From an uncultured Spirochaetaceae bacterium (lineage in GTDB: Bacteria > Spirochaetota > Spirochaetia > Sphaerochaetales > Sphaerochaetaceae), in NCBI GenBank assembly GCA_944389105.1, contig CALXLD010000022.1, positions 62,001 through 126,000 on the forward strand: a DNA stretch of 64,000 nucleotides, in the 5' to 3' direction. A program made the translations under genes and the position numbers. The notes under the pieces were generated by a model that ran no database searches, was not told the origin of the DNA, and saw only the letters and a list, made by a program, of their open reading frames with translations. Each line of letters begins with the position of its first letter. The first letter of the stretch is position 1. Shown piece after piece: positions 9,213 through 18,356 of the stretch.

Positions 9213-12153
9213 ACGAGAAGACTATCTCCCAGTCTATGTACTTCTCATTCAGCTGGTATTTCGGCATAAGCTCCGGTCCGCAGGAACCGGAACCGACGCC
9301 GCTCTGCTTGTAATCAAGATTGACTTCAAGTGCTCCAGACTTCCTAAGCTCATAGTTATGCTTTGCTCTGTCCAGTTCTTCTGCACTGTAATAAGAGGCA
9401 TTGAAAGAGAACGGCTTTGACGCACGGGCCTCAAAAGGACCTACTGAAAGCTCAGTGACCCCCCAATGGCTCCCATTCTCCTGAGGAACGATATAATCCT
9501 CATGCATTTCATTCACAGAGCATTCAAAATAGTCAATTCTGGAAGCATGATGCTTATCAGCATAGCTTTCATGAGGACCGTAGCCATAATATGAGCAATT
9601 ATCGGAACCTGAGGTAATAAAATGGAAAAGGGCCCCGAATCTCGGGAAGAACGGGAATACCATATCACGTTCAGTATGGAGCGACATCTCCACTTCTCCC
9701 TTTCCGTTTATCTTCAGCTCTACGCTTCCCTTCATGAAAGGCTGCAAGGAAACTGAAGCAAGGTGGAAATCAAAGACTGCTGCAGCAATGCTCCCATCAC
9801 ATGTGACTGAAGAACATACAGCACGCGGCATCGCCTTGTCGAAATTAGCCTCCCTCCACTTCGGAGCAAGCTTCCTGTCATTATCGGTAGGAGCACGCCA
9901 CAGTGTCCATTCCATAGGAGAAGAAAGCCTTTCCTCGCCTTTCACTACCACAGAATCGAAGACCGCTCTTCTTCTATCTATTCTGTACTCAAAACCATCT
10001 CCAGATACTGTGAAGTACTTCTCGCTCTCCTTTACAGTCACTCCAGCTTCAGGAAGGAAGGCTGTATCCGGTTCATAATCCTGCAGCTTAAGCTGGTCAA
10101 AGCCAAGTATGACAGAGGAGGAAACCAGCGGCTGGTCGGATGCATAGCTGTAATAGATATTAAGGTATGCATCTTTGTTTCCGATCTCCGGCAGCGTAAT
10201 TTCCTTTCTCTCATCCTCTCCAGCAAGAGCGGAGAAGCAGAGTTTCCCGCTGGCAAGAAGCCTGCCATGTTCCTTCACTTCATATGAACCTGAAATAGCA
10301 GAGAGCGAAAGGAAAGAGAGGTAGTTGTGGAAAGAAACAACGGCTTTTCCGTTCCCGGCAGATTCAAGCTTTGCCCTCACAGGACGAAGAACGTTACCGT
10401 ATTCAAGCAACCCTGTATGTGGCCGTCTATCCGGATATACAAGTCCATCAAGACAGAAATTCCCGAAATTAGGATACTCCCCTGCATCCCCGCCATAATG
10501 AAAGACAGGTCCATGGACAGGATCCTCGCCTTCATATGTAGCATGATCGCACCACTCCCATGCACAGCCTCCCATTATCTCTGGATGCTTTCTTATTACT
10601 TCTATGTAATCTTCCGTATCTCCAGGTCCATTGCCCATTGCGTGGATGAACTCACACAGGAATGCCGGCTTTGTGTGTCTTGCATCCGGGAAATAGCTGT
10701 CCATGAACGATACCTCGCTATACATGAAGCTATCAACATCGAGAGCCCTGGCATCTTTTTCAACGCCTCTGAGGACTGAATGATTATATCCCTCATAATG
10801 GACAAGTCTTGTGCTGTCTTTCTTCTTCACCCACTCAGCTGTCCTGATGAAGCATTCACCATACCCAGATTCATTGCCAAGGGACCACATGAAGATGCAG
10901 GCTTCATTCTTAAGTACTTCCACATTCATCTCGTTCCTGTCGAGAATCATCGGGAGGAAAGCTTCATCGCGTGCTATTGTATCGAAGTTCCATTGATGGG
11001 AGCCTCCCATCAGATGAGAAACGCCATGACATTCAACATCAGCTTCAGCGACAACATAGAAGCCGTATTCAGAACACATGTCATAGAACCATGGATAATC
11101 AGGATAATGGCTGGTCCTGATGGTGTTGAAATTATAGGCTTTCATCATCCTCAGATCCTGCAGAGTATCTTCCCGGCTTACCACGGCCCCTGTCCAGGGA
11201 TTGCTTTCATGTCTGTTCACACCGAGGAACTTGACGGCTTTACCATTGAAAAGGACGACCCCTTTATCAATCCAGACAGAGCGGCATCCGACTTTCTGGA
11301 TGATTGTCTCACCAGGTACGGAGAGCTTCAGAGTATACAGATACGGATCTTCTGCGCTCCAGAGATGAGGATTCTCGATTGAGAACGAAACAACACTGCT
11401 CTCTGCCACAGCATGACCTATTGCATTTCCTTCAGCATCCGACAGCTCCACTTTCACTTCAGGATTTCCGCGCATTGCATCCAGAGAAAGCTTCACAAGC
11501 CCTGTCATATCTGCAGTAACCGTGTAGTCAACAATATGCTCTTCCGGCCTATCAAGCAGATGAACGTCCCGGAATATGCCAGACCACCTGAATTTGTCCT
11601 GATCTTCAAGATATGAACCATCAGAGTATTTCAGGACAAGGACAGCAAGCCTGTTCCTTCCATCTGCAAGCTTGTCCGTTACATCGAACTCACTGGGACT
11701 ATGAGGAACCTCGCTATACCCGATAAAGCATCCATTGAGATAGACGTAATAAGCTGAATCAGCACCTTCAAAATAAAGGTAATACCGCCGCCCTTTCTCC
11801 TTTTTCTTATCAAAATCCTTGATATAGGCACCTGTAGGATTGTCTACAGGTGTGTAAGGAGGATCATATGGCATCGGATAGTCCACATTCGTATACATCT
11901 TCTGGACATATCCAAGCATTTCCAATGTTGATGGGACCGTGATCATATCATACTGGTTCTTATCAAAATCAGATGAGATGAAAGCTTCATCCACGTCCTC
12001 TGGAGAAGGATAGACATGAACTCTCCAGTCATCATCGGAGAGAAGAATGGAGGTTGGTCTGCCATTGCTATCAAGAGGCATATAATATGCCCGGCTCTTC
12101 TCAGTACCTACATGCTGTACCGATAAATCCTCATAGTATTTCTCAAGCTTCAT
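9205..12153 (-). CDS. Beta-galactosidase, GH2 (LacZ-like)
   Basis: The 982-aa enzyme hydrolyses beta-galactosides in the cytoplasm (no signal peptide from the chosen start). It has the N-terminal sugar-binding domain (YTNVDYP, DNPTG), the catalytic TIM barrel with acid/base E428 in GNESGYGE and nucleophile E501 in CEFIHAMGNG, and a C-terminal small-chain domain with YYGYGPHESYADK. An in-frame extension to 12336 adds 61 residues that do not fit the family. The ATG at 12153 fits the LacZ N terminus and carries a leaderless-type promoter. It is a single-gene unit, divergent from the NFU gene. Confidence 0.93.
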   Translation of the reverse strand: MKLEKYYEDLSVQHVGTEKSRAYYMPLDSNGRPTSILLSDDDWRVHVYPSPEDVDEAFISSDFDKNQYDMITVPSTLEMLGYVQKMYTNVDYPMPYDPPYTPVDNPTGAYIKDFDKKKEKGRRYYLYFEGADSAYYVYLNGCFIGYSEVPHSPSEFDVTDKLADGRNRLAVLVLKYSDGSYLEDQDKFRWSGIFRDVHLLDRPEEHIVDYTVTADMTGLVKLSLDAMRGNPEVKVELSDAEGNAIGHAVAESSVVSFSIENPHLWSAEDPYLYTLKLSVPGETIIQKVGCRSVWIDKGVVLFNGKAVKFLGVNRHESNPWTGAVVSREDTLQDLRMMKAYNFNTIRTSHYPDYPWFYDMCSEYGFYVVAEADVECHGVSHLMGGSHQWNFDTIARDEAFLPMILDRNEMNVEVLKNEACIFMWSLGNESGYGECFIRTAEWVKKKDSTRLVHYEGYNHSVLRGVEKDARALDVDSFMYSEVSFMDSYFPDARHTKPAFLCEFIHAMGNGPGDTEDYIEVIRKHPEIMGGCAWEWCDHATYEGEDPVHGPVFHYGGDAGEYPNFGNFCLDGLVYPDRRPHTGLLEYGNVLRPVRAKLESAGNGKAVVSFHNYLSFLSLSAISGSYEVKEHGRLLASGKLCFSALAGEDERKEITLPEIGNKDAYLNIYYSYASDQPLVSSSVILGFDQLKLQDYEPDTAFLPEAGVTVKESEKYFTVSGDGFEYRIDRRRAVFDSVVVKGEERLSSPMEWTLWRAPTDNDRKLAPKWREANFDKAMPRAVCSSVTCDGSIAAAVFDFHLASVSLQPFMKGSVELKINGKGEVEMSLHTERDMVFPFFPRFGALFHFITSGSDNCSYYGYGPHESYADKHHASRIDYFECSVNEMHEDYIVPQENGSHWGVTELSVGPFEARASKPFSFNASYYSAEELDRAKHNYELRKSGALEVNLDYKQSGVGSGSCGPELMPKYQLNEKYIDWEIVFSFR

Positions 12154-12159
12154 ATCTGA

Positions 12160-12188
12160 ATGATAAGAAAACTGATAACAGCTTTCAA
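12160..12188 (-). promoter_or_regulatory. Promoter of GH2 gene, leaderless geometry
   Basis: On the minus strand TTGAAA (12188-12183), 17 bp, TATCAT (12165-12160), 6 nt, then ATG at 12153. Both boxes match the sigma70 consensus at five of six positions, and +1 falls on the A of the ATG. The start has no Shine-Dalgarno. The rest of the 12154-12362 gap (about 170 bp) holds nothing else I recognise. Confidence 0.65.
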
Positions 12189-12362
12189 TCCAGAAAGGAC
12201 ATGTACAGAAAATTCTAATAATTCCCGCCCAGAAAGATACATTCCTTTTCTCAGGAGCGTGGCACTTCACCCAATGACACAAAGCAAGGATTGCTAAGAA
12301 AATGCCACCTATGGAGCAGAATCTGCCCTGTAGCATCCTCTGCTTTGGGGTAAGATATCATT

Positions 12363-12599
12363 ATGGAAGAATATATCGTCAACACACTTGCGCCAAAGCT
12401 CAGAGGCGATGGTGGCTGGGTAGAATTTGTATCCTATGAAAACGGAAACCTCAGGCTGATATTCAGAGGAGAATGCTCCAAATGCCTGATCCTCAACAGA
12501 TGCACAGACTGGATGGAAAAGGAAATCCTCAGGGACCTGGGAGAGACTGTCCACATCGAAGCTGTACGTAAGAAACCCTATTTCTGGGACATGGCATAG
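12363..12599 (+). CDS. NifU C-terminal (NFU) domain protein
   Basis: The 78-aa protein is a stand-alone NFU domain. It starts LAPKLRGDGGWVEFVSYENG and contains GECSKC (two cysteines spaced CxxC, about residues 38-41), the [4Fe-4S]-binding site of Nfu-type iron-sulfur carriers. A further cysteine follows at about residue 47. Normal members are of similar size. The start has no good Shine-Dalgarno; TAAGAT lies 6 nt before the ATG, so the mRNA may be leaderless. It is followed after 9 bp by a GH38 gene, an unusual partner. Confidence 0.85.
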   Translation: MEEYIVNTLAPKLRGDGGWVEFVSYENGNLRLIFRGECSKCLILNRCTDWMEKEILRDLGETVHIEAVRKKPYFWDMA

Positions 12600-12608
12600 G
12601 AGGGGAAA

Positions 12609-15563
12609 ATGGCATTTGTAGAAGTAATCAGAAGAAGCATGAGACCTGAAGAATGGACTGATCTGAGGTACTCATGGCTCAAGAGAGGCTTCATCAAGGA
12701 TAGTGTTGAAATAACAGACCTGAGAATCAGGGATGCAAGACAGATAAGCGAAAATGAATTCGAATATTATCCCGAAGGATGGAGACCGCTTGTAAATGGC
12801 GATATGTATTTCACTCCCGATGGAACAGCTTTCATCGAGGGGAAAATCACGATTCCTGAAGAACTAAGAGATAAGGAACTCTGGCTATATCACCACACAG
12901 CAGCAGAAATGATCGTCAAGGTGAATGGCAAGTATGCAGGTGGCATAGATCCGAACAGAGACAGGATGCTCATCTCCCCTTTCATCGGCAAGGATGGAAA
13001 GGCAAAGATCGAAATCGAAGGCTACAACAGATCGAAGCCGGATGATGAGAGAAACCCTGAATCAATGGCCTCCAGAGGCTGCCGCCAGATATTCACCGGC
13101 ATGTATATTGTCACGATAAGACATGATGTACTTGATCTCTACTATGACCTTACAATGCTTATCGATGTCACAAAATCCAGGCATTTCGATGAAGATGCAA
13201 GAGCATATATAGCAAAAGAGCTCAATGCAGCTCTCAACTATGTGAACTTTGACACCTTCGAGGGTGCTGACAAAGCAAGAGAGCACATAGAGAAGAGAAT
13301 CTTCCAGAATACAGATTTCAGGTCATCTGGAAACGTAGCTCTCATCGGGCACTCCCATCTTGATATAGCCTACTACTGGAGACGTATCCATGTCGTTGAG
13401 AAGAATGCAAGAACAATTCTTATCCAGATGAGGCTGATGGATCAGTATCCGGACTTCCACTACACACATACACAGCCATATGTCTATGAAACTCTCGAGA
13501 AATACCATCCTGAGCTTTTTGCAGAACTCAAGGAGAAGGTAAAGAGCGGACAATTCGAACCTGTCGGCGCCATGTACGTTGAACCGGACTGCAATATTCC
13601 ATCAGCAGAAAGTCTTATAAGACAGTGTCTCTATGGGCAGCACTATTACAGGAAGGCTTTTGGGATCACTGTGGATACAGCATGGCTTCCAGATGTATTC
13701 GGCAACAGCTGGATTCTTCCGCAGATCCTGAAGAAATCCGGAGTTGATTATTTTATATCAAACAAGATGTCCACATGGAACGATACAAATCGTTTCCCGC
13801 ACAACAACTTCCTCTGGAAAGGTCTTGATGGAACACTCATATATGCATGCGTGCCTCCTACCCACTTCATCACATGGAACATGCCAAGCCAGATAATGGA
13901 AAACTGGGATGCCTATCAGGACAAGGAAAGAGGCGGGGCCACTCTCTCAATGTTCGGCTATGGTGATGGTGGAAGCGGCGTAACGGAAGAGATGATTGAG
14001 ATGATGCATCGCTTCGACAAGCTTTCACTGATGCCTAAGACAAAGCACATGAGAGCTGATGAATTCCTTCACTCCAATTTTGATGGGAACACGGAGCTTT
14101 CGGTCTGGGACGGGGAACTTTATCTTGAGATGCACAGAGGAACCTTCACGACAAAGGCAAACCTCAAAGCATACAACAGGATGCTCGAATCCAAGCTCAG
14201 ATCAGCAGAAATCGTATCTCTCCTGAGGGCAAAGGATGGAAAGGAATATCCTGCGGACAGAATAAGGGATGCTTACAAGAAATTCCTTCTCAACCAGTTC
14301 CATGACATCCTCCCTGGCAGCCATATAAATCCGGTCTACGAAGATGCCATGAATGATTACCGTGCAGTTGATGCTGAGCTCGATGATATTCTTGCCGAAA
14401 GCGGAGATATGTACTTCAACTCACTCAACTGGAGAAGAAGCGGTGTGCATTTTATAGAATCAGAGAACGGAAGCAGCATCAGGCATGGGAAGAAAGGCTA
14501 CTTCTCCTACCCTGCTATCGACTCTCTTTCAACAGGAAAGGCGGAGAACAGCACAAGAGAAGATTCTTCATGGCTCAGATGCAATGGCCTCGAGGCAGAA
14601 ACCCCTTACTACAGGATTTCCTTCAATGAGGATGGTTCCTTCAGAAGCCTGGAAGATGCCAAGACAGGAAGAGAATGGGTGAAGGGAGGATTCAACAAGC
14701 TTCATCTCTATCAGGATACACCTGGCATGTACGATGCCTGGGACATCCTGCCAAATTATGATGAGGTTGAATATGAGCTTTCAATCGAGAAGCCTCTCTC
14801 CCTCGATAAAGCAGACAGCACTTCAGCCGAATTCTCCGCAGTAATGAAGACACCAGGCGGGAAAAGCACCTGGAAGATGGTCATAAGGGTATTCTCCAGC
14901 TCTCCTGAGATCGAGACCGAGCATATCGTTGACTGGGATGAGAAACACAGACTCATGAAAGCTGAATTCTCATGCAATGTCCTCTCCAGGGCTCTTATCA
15001 CAGATACAAGTGCTGGATATGCCTCGAGGGAAACACACAGGAACACGACATGGCAGCAGGCAAGATTCGAGGTCCCCACACATCTCTGGACAGATTTCTC
15101 AGAAGCCGATGGCGGCGTCGCGGTAATCAATGAAGGAAAATACGGACTGGGAATCCAGGAAGACGGATTCTCTGTCAGCCTTCTCAGATCCAATATACGT
15201 CCTGACATCATGTCTGACATCGGGCACCATGACTTCTGCCTCACGATAATTCCTCATGAAGGAAGTGCAGTTGAGGCCGGAATAAACAGAAGGGCCATCG
15301 AATACAACACCCCGCTTATCAGGACAGACAAAGAACTTTCTGCAGCATGGGATTTCGGACCGCTTTATCTGGAGGCTGCAAAACTTTCGGAAGATGGAAA
15401 GAAGATCATCTATCGTCTTTCCGAACAGGATGGAAAGAGAGGCAGGCTGAACCTTGGAAGAAAGGTAGAAACCCTTAACATGCTTGAAGACCATGAAGGC
15501 TGGACTGATTGTATCGAATACAAACCGTTCGAAATCATCACAATAGCTGAGGAACTTAATTAA
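12609..15563 (+). CDS. Alpha-mannosidase, GH38
   Basis: The 984-aa cytoplasmic glycosidase is predicted to release terminal alpha-mannose. The GH38 catalytic domain has the zinc motif in GHSHLDIAYYW (about residue 246) and the nucleophile aspartate in WLPDVFGNS (about residue 362). The three-helix bundle with NQFHDILPGSHI and the C-terminal beta-sandwich domains follow. AGGAGGGG stands before the ATG. The order NFU-GH38-phosphoglucomutase suggests mannose or glucose phosphate processing. A second GH38, clearly different in sequence, is at 34922-37936. Confidence 0.92.
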   Translation: MAFVEVIRRSMRPEEWTDLRYSWLKRGFIKDSVEITDLRIRDARQISENEFEYYPEGWRPLVNGDMYFTPDGTAFIEGKITIPEELRDKELWLYHHTAAEMIVKVNGKYAGGIDPNRDRMLISPFIGKDGKAKIEIEGYNRSKPDDERNPESMASRGCRQIFTGMYIVTIRHDVLDLYYDLTMLIDVTKSRHFDEDARAYIAKELNAALNYVNFDTFEGADKAREHIEKRIFQNTDFRSSGNVALIGHSHLDIAYYWRRIHVVEKNARTILIQMRLMDQYPDFHYTHTQPYVYETLEKYHPELFAELKEKVKSGQFEPVGAMYVEPDCNIPSAESLIRQCLYGQHYYRKAFGITVDTAWLPDVFGNSWILPQILKKSGVDYFISNKMSTWNDTNRFPHNNFLWKGLDGTLIYACVPPTHFITWNMPSQIMENWDAYQDKERGGATLSMFGYGDGGSGVTEEMIEMMHRFDKLSLMPKTKHMRADEFLHSNFDGNTELSVWDGELYLEMHRGTFTTKANLKAYNRMLESKLRSAEIVSLLRAKDGKEYPADRIRDAYKKFLLNQFHDILPGSHINPVYEDAMNDYRAVDAELDDILAESGDMYFNSLNWRRSGVHFIESENGSSIRHGKKGYFSYPAIDSLSTGKAENSTREDSSWLRCNGLEAETPYYRISFNEDGSFRSLEDAKTGREWVKGGFNKLHLYQDTPGMYDAWDILPNYDEVEYELSIEKPLSLDKADSTSAEFSAVMKTPGGKSTWKMVIRVFSSSPEIETEHIVDWDEKHRLMKAEFSCNVLSRALITDTSAGYASRETHRNTTWQQARFEVPTHLWTDFSEADGGVAVINEGKYGLGIQEDGFSVSLLRSNIRPDIMSDIGHHDFCLTIIPHEGSAVEAGINRRAIEYNTPLIRTDKELSAAWDFGPLYLEAAKLSEDGKKIIYRLSEQDGKRGRLNLGRKVETLNMLEDHEGWTDCIEYKPFEIITIAEELN

Positions 15564-15580
15564 AAAGGGGGAATAGGAAA

Positions 15581-17302
15581 ATGGAAAAGGAAGCAGAAAA
15601 GAGATATGCCGACTGGCTTGAACATGAGCTCTATGATCAGGATCTCAAAGCAGAACTTGAAGCAATCAGGGGCAATGAGGACAAGATAAACGATGCATTC
15701 TACCGCAATCTTGAGTTCGGAACAGGTGGCCTGAGAGGAGTAATCGGAGCAGGAACCAACAGGATGAATGTAATGACTGTCGCAAAGGCCAGCCAGGGTT
15801 ACTCAGACTACCTCAACGCAGAGTCTGAAAACCCATCGGTTGCCATAGCACATGACAGCAGAATCAAATCGGATCTCTTCTCGCAGACGGCAGCTTCCGT
15901 TTTTGCCGCCAATGGCATAAAGGTATATATGTACCCGGCTCTGATGCCGACTCCATCACTGTCATTTGCAGTGCGCCACCTTGGCTGTGATGGCGGTGTT
16001 GTAGTTACAGCAAGCCACAATCCGGCAAAATATAATGGCTACAAGGTATATGGTCCGGATGGCTGCCAGATTACCACAAAAGCTGCAGAGGCTATCCAGA
16101 AGGCAATTAACGATATCGATATTTTTACAGGAATCAGACGTATCGGATTCGATGAAGGAATACAAAGCGGAAAGATCGAGTGGATCGGAGAGGAGACTGT
16201 AAACGCATTCATCGATGCAGTCTCCAATGAATCACTCCTGAAAGACAATGACGGAGATAAGAACCTCTCAATTGTCTACACCCCGCTCAATGGAGCCGGA
16301 CTGAGATGCGTAACCACCTGTCTTAAAAAGAATGGATATACGAATATCCATGTCGTAAAAGAGCAGGAGAATCCTGATGGGAACTTCCCGACATGCCCCT
16401 ACCCTAATCCAGAAATCAGGGAAGCACTTGAGCTTGGCCTGAGAGATGCAGAGGCTACAGGCAGTGATATCCTCATCGCAACGGATCCTGACTCAGACAG
16501 AGTCGGCATTGCAGTCAGAAACACAGAAGGCAGCTATACCCTTCTTACAGGAAATGAAACAGGTGTTCTTCTTCTGGACTGGATTGCAAAGCGCCGCATT
16601 GAACTTGGGAAAATGCCGGAAAAACCTGTTGTCGTCAAGACAATAGTAACAACCGACATGGCAACCCGCATCGCTGCACACTATGGAATCGAGATAAGGG
16701 AAGTGCTTACAGGTTTCAAGTACATCGGCGAGCAGATAGGACTGCTTGAGAAAGATGGTGAGGCCGACAGATACATCCTGGGCTTCGAGGAAAGCTATGG
16801 TTACCTGACTGGAAGCTATGTACGTGACAAAGATGCTGTTGATGGTGCAATGATGATTGCAGACATGACTGCATACTACAGGAAGAGAGGAAAGAGCCTT
16901 CTGGATGTGCTTTCAGAGCTCTATAAAACCTACGGATATTTCTACAACACGCTCCATAGCTATGAGTTTGAGGGAGAATCAGGCTTTGAGAAGATGAAAG
17001 CAATGACGGCAAAGCTCAGGACTGAGCCTCCTGTAAGCTTTGCGGGAAGTCCTGTAGCTGTCAGGAATGATTACCTGAACTCAGTTTCAGCAGACAAGGA
17101 TGGAAAAGAGACGAAAATCGATCTTCCAGTATCCGATGTAATGAAATTCATCACTGAAAGCGGAATATCCGTCGTAGTAAGACCATCTGGAACAGAACCA
17201 AAGCTCAAGATTTATTTCTCCATAAGGTCGGATGACAAGGATAAAGCAGCAGTGACTGAAAAAGAACTCAGAGCTGAAGTAGAAAAGTTCCTTGGAATAT
17301 GA
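15581..17302 (+). CDS. Phosphoglucomutase/phosphomannomutase
   Basis: The 573-aa alpha-D-phosphohexomutase interconverts sugar 1- and 6-phosphates. The active-site serine is S145 in TASHNP, the metal loop is DPDSDR, the sugar loop is GFEESYGYL and the phosphate loop is RPSGTEPKLK near the C terminus. The N-terminal motif EFGTGGLRG marks the PgcA/Pgm2 subgroup. It is 17 bp after the mannosidase gene and is closed by a strong terminator, ending the NFU-GH38-PGM operon. Confidence 0.94.
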   Translation: MEKEAEKRYADWLEHELYDQDLKAELEAIRGNEDKINDAFYRNLEFGTGGLRGVIGAGTNRMNVMTVAKASQGYSDYLNAESENPSVAIAHDSRIKSDLFSQTAASVFAANGIKVYMYPALMPTPSLSFAVRHLGCDGGVVVTASHNPAKYNGYKVYGPDGCQITTKAAEAIQKAINDIDIFTGIRRIGFDEGIQSGKIEWIGEETVNAFIDAVSNESLLKDNDGDKNLSIVYTPLNGAGLRCVTTCLKKNGYTNIHVVKEQENPDGNFPTCPYPNPEIREALELGLRDAEATGSDILIATDPDSDRVGIAVRNTEGSYTLLTGNETGVLLLDWIAKRRIELGKMPEKPVVVKTIVTTDMATRIAAHYGIEIREVLTGFKYIGEQIGLLEKDGEADRYILGFEESYGYLTGSYVRDKDAVDGAMMIADMTAYYRKRGKSLLDVLSELYKTYGYFYNTLHSYEFEGESGFEKMKAMTAKLRTEPPVSFAGSPVAVRNDYLNSVSADKDGKETKIDLPVSDVMKFITESGISVVVRPSGTEPKLKIYFSIRSDDKDKAAVTEKELRAEVEKFLGI

Positions 17303-17309
17303 TATTTCC

Positions 17310-17343
17310 GGGTAGGCTGAAAAAACGGCCTACCCTATTTTTT
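17310..17343 (+). terminator. Rho-independent terminator
   Basis: GGGTAGGC, a 10-nt A-rich loop, GCCTACCC, then TATTTTTT, directly after the phosphoglucomutase stop. This is the clearest intrinsic terminator in the window and also argues against starting the next gene at 17299. Confidence 0.9.
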
Positions 17344-17373
17344 CCAGAAATACAGATAAGGACAATGGCACTA

Positions 17374-18351
17374 ATGAAGAAAAGATTAATACAGTTCATC
17401 TCCATTCTACTGATTTCAGCCGTAATCATCTCATGCCAGTCAATAAAGGAATATCCAGATTATTCAGATCCGCAGAACTGGGCTTATTACGCTGAAGGAA
17501 AAGATAAGGAAGCAGATGTATTCCTGATCTGCCCCACTGTAGATATGGGAGAGGACGGGAACCTCAACATGGCAATGGACGATGAGGAAACAAAGGAAAG
17601 CTTCGTTGGTGCTCTTAATATGGAAAGAGGCATTTATGATGATTCTGCAGAACTATATGCACCTTTCTACAGGCAGATGACATTCCCCGTCTATGCAGAG
17701 AGGAAAGCAGAAGAAGGTTTCTATCTCGATATAGCTTATTCAGATGTAAAGAAGGCATTTCTCTATTACATGGAGAATCTGAATAACGGAAGGCCATTCA
17801 TCATCGCAGGCTTCTCCCAAGGTGCCCAGCTGGCTCTGATGCTTCTAGAGGATCTTTTTGATGATGAGAGGCTGCAGAGTTCGCTTATCGCGGCCTACTG
17901 CATAGGATGGAAGATAACAGAAGAAGATATAGCAGACTTCCCGCATCTGAAGATGGCTGAAGGAGAAAAGGATACCGGCGTGATCATCTCATTCAACACA
18001 GAATCAGAAGCTGTGATGGATTCGATTATCGTACCGGAGGGAACCAGAACGCTTGCAATCAATCCGCTGAACTGGAAAACAGACAGCTCAGCTGCAGACA
18101 GAAGCCTGAACCTTGGAGCCTGCTTCACCGATTATTCCGGGAATATAACACAAGAGATCCCCTTTCTTACCGGAGCGTATCTTGCCCCATCAAGAGGAAC
18201 ACTGAAAGCTATCGATATCGAAGCAGATGATTATGCTAATGCCCTCTTCCCTGATGGAGTCTATCATCTGTATGATTACCAGTTCTTCTTCAGGAATCTG
18301 GAGGAGAATGTAAAAACAAGGATAGAGCAATACCTGGAAAAAAATGAATAG
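17374..18351 (+). CDS. DUF3089-type lipoprotein (alpha/beta-hydrolase-like)
   Basis: The 325-aa protein has a lipoprotein signal peptide: MKKRL, hydrophobic core, IISC with cysteine at about residue 21. The mature part has the alpha/beta-hydrolase elbow GFSQGAQLALML with a candidate nucleophile serine. ADVFLICPTVDM near the N terminus fits DUF3089. The reaction is unknown; an envelope esterase is plausible. The ATG at 17374 gives the cleanest signal peptide; 17365 (three residues longer) is possible. An open frame to 17299 would run through the terminator. It has its own transcription unit and stops 5 bp before the convergent MATE gene ends. Confidence 0.82.
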   Translation: MKKRLIQFISILLISAVIISCQSIKEYPDYSDPQNWAYYAEGKDKEADVFLICPTVDMGEDGNLNMAMDDEETKESFVGALNMERGIYDDSAELYAPFYRQMTFPVYAERKAEEGFYLDIAYSDVKKAFLYYMENLNNGRPFIIAGFSQGAQLALMLLEDLFDDERLQSSLIAAYCIGWKITEEDIADFPHLKMAEGEKDTGVIISFNTESEAVMDSIIVPEGTRTLAINPLNWKTDSSAADRSLNLGACFTDYSGNITQEIPFLTGAYLAPSRGTLKAIDIEADDYANALFPDGVYHLYDYQFFFRNLEENVKTRIEQYLEKNE

Positions 18352-18356
18352 CAATA

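Noticed and set aside
9459-9464. C6 run in the GH2 gene as a phase-variation tract
   Set aside because: It is short, deep inside an intact conserved enzyme, and no frame problem is present. The C6 run at 22499-22504 was dismissed for the same reason.
12154-12336. N-terminal 61-residue extension of the GH2 enzyme
   Set aside because: The extra residues are Cys/Trp-rich, fit no LacZ N terminus, and a consensus promoter lies in this stretch just before the ATG at 12153.
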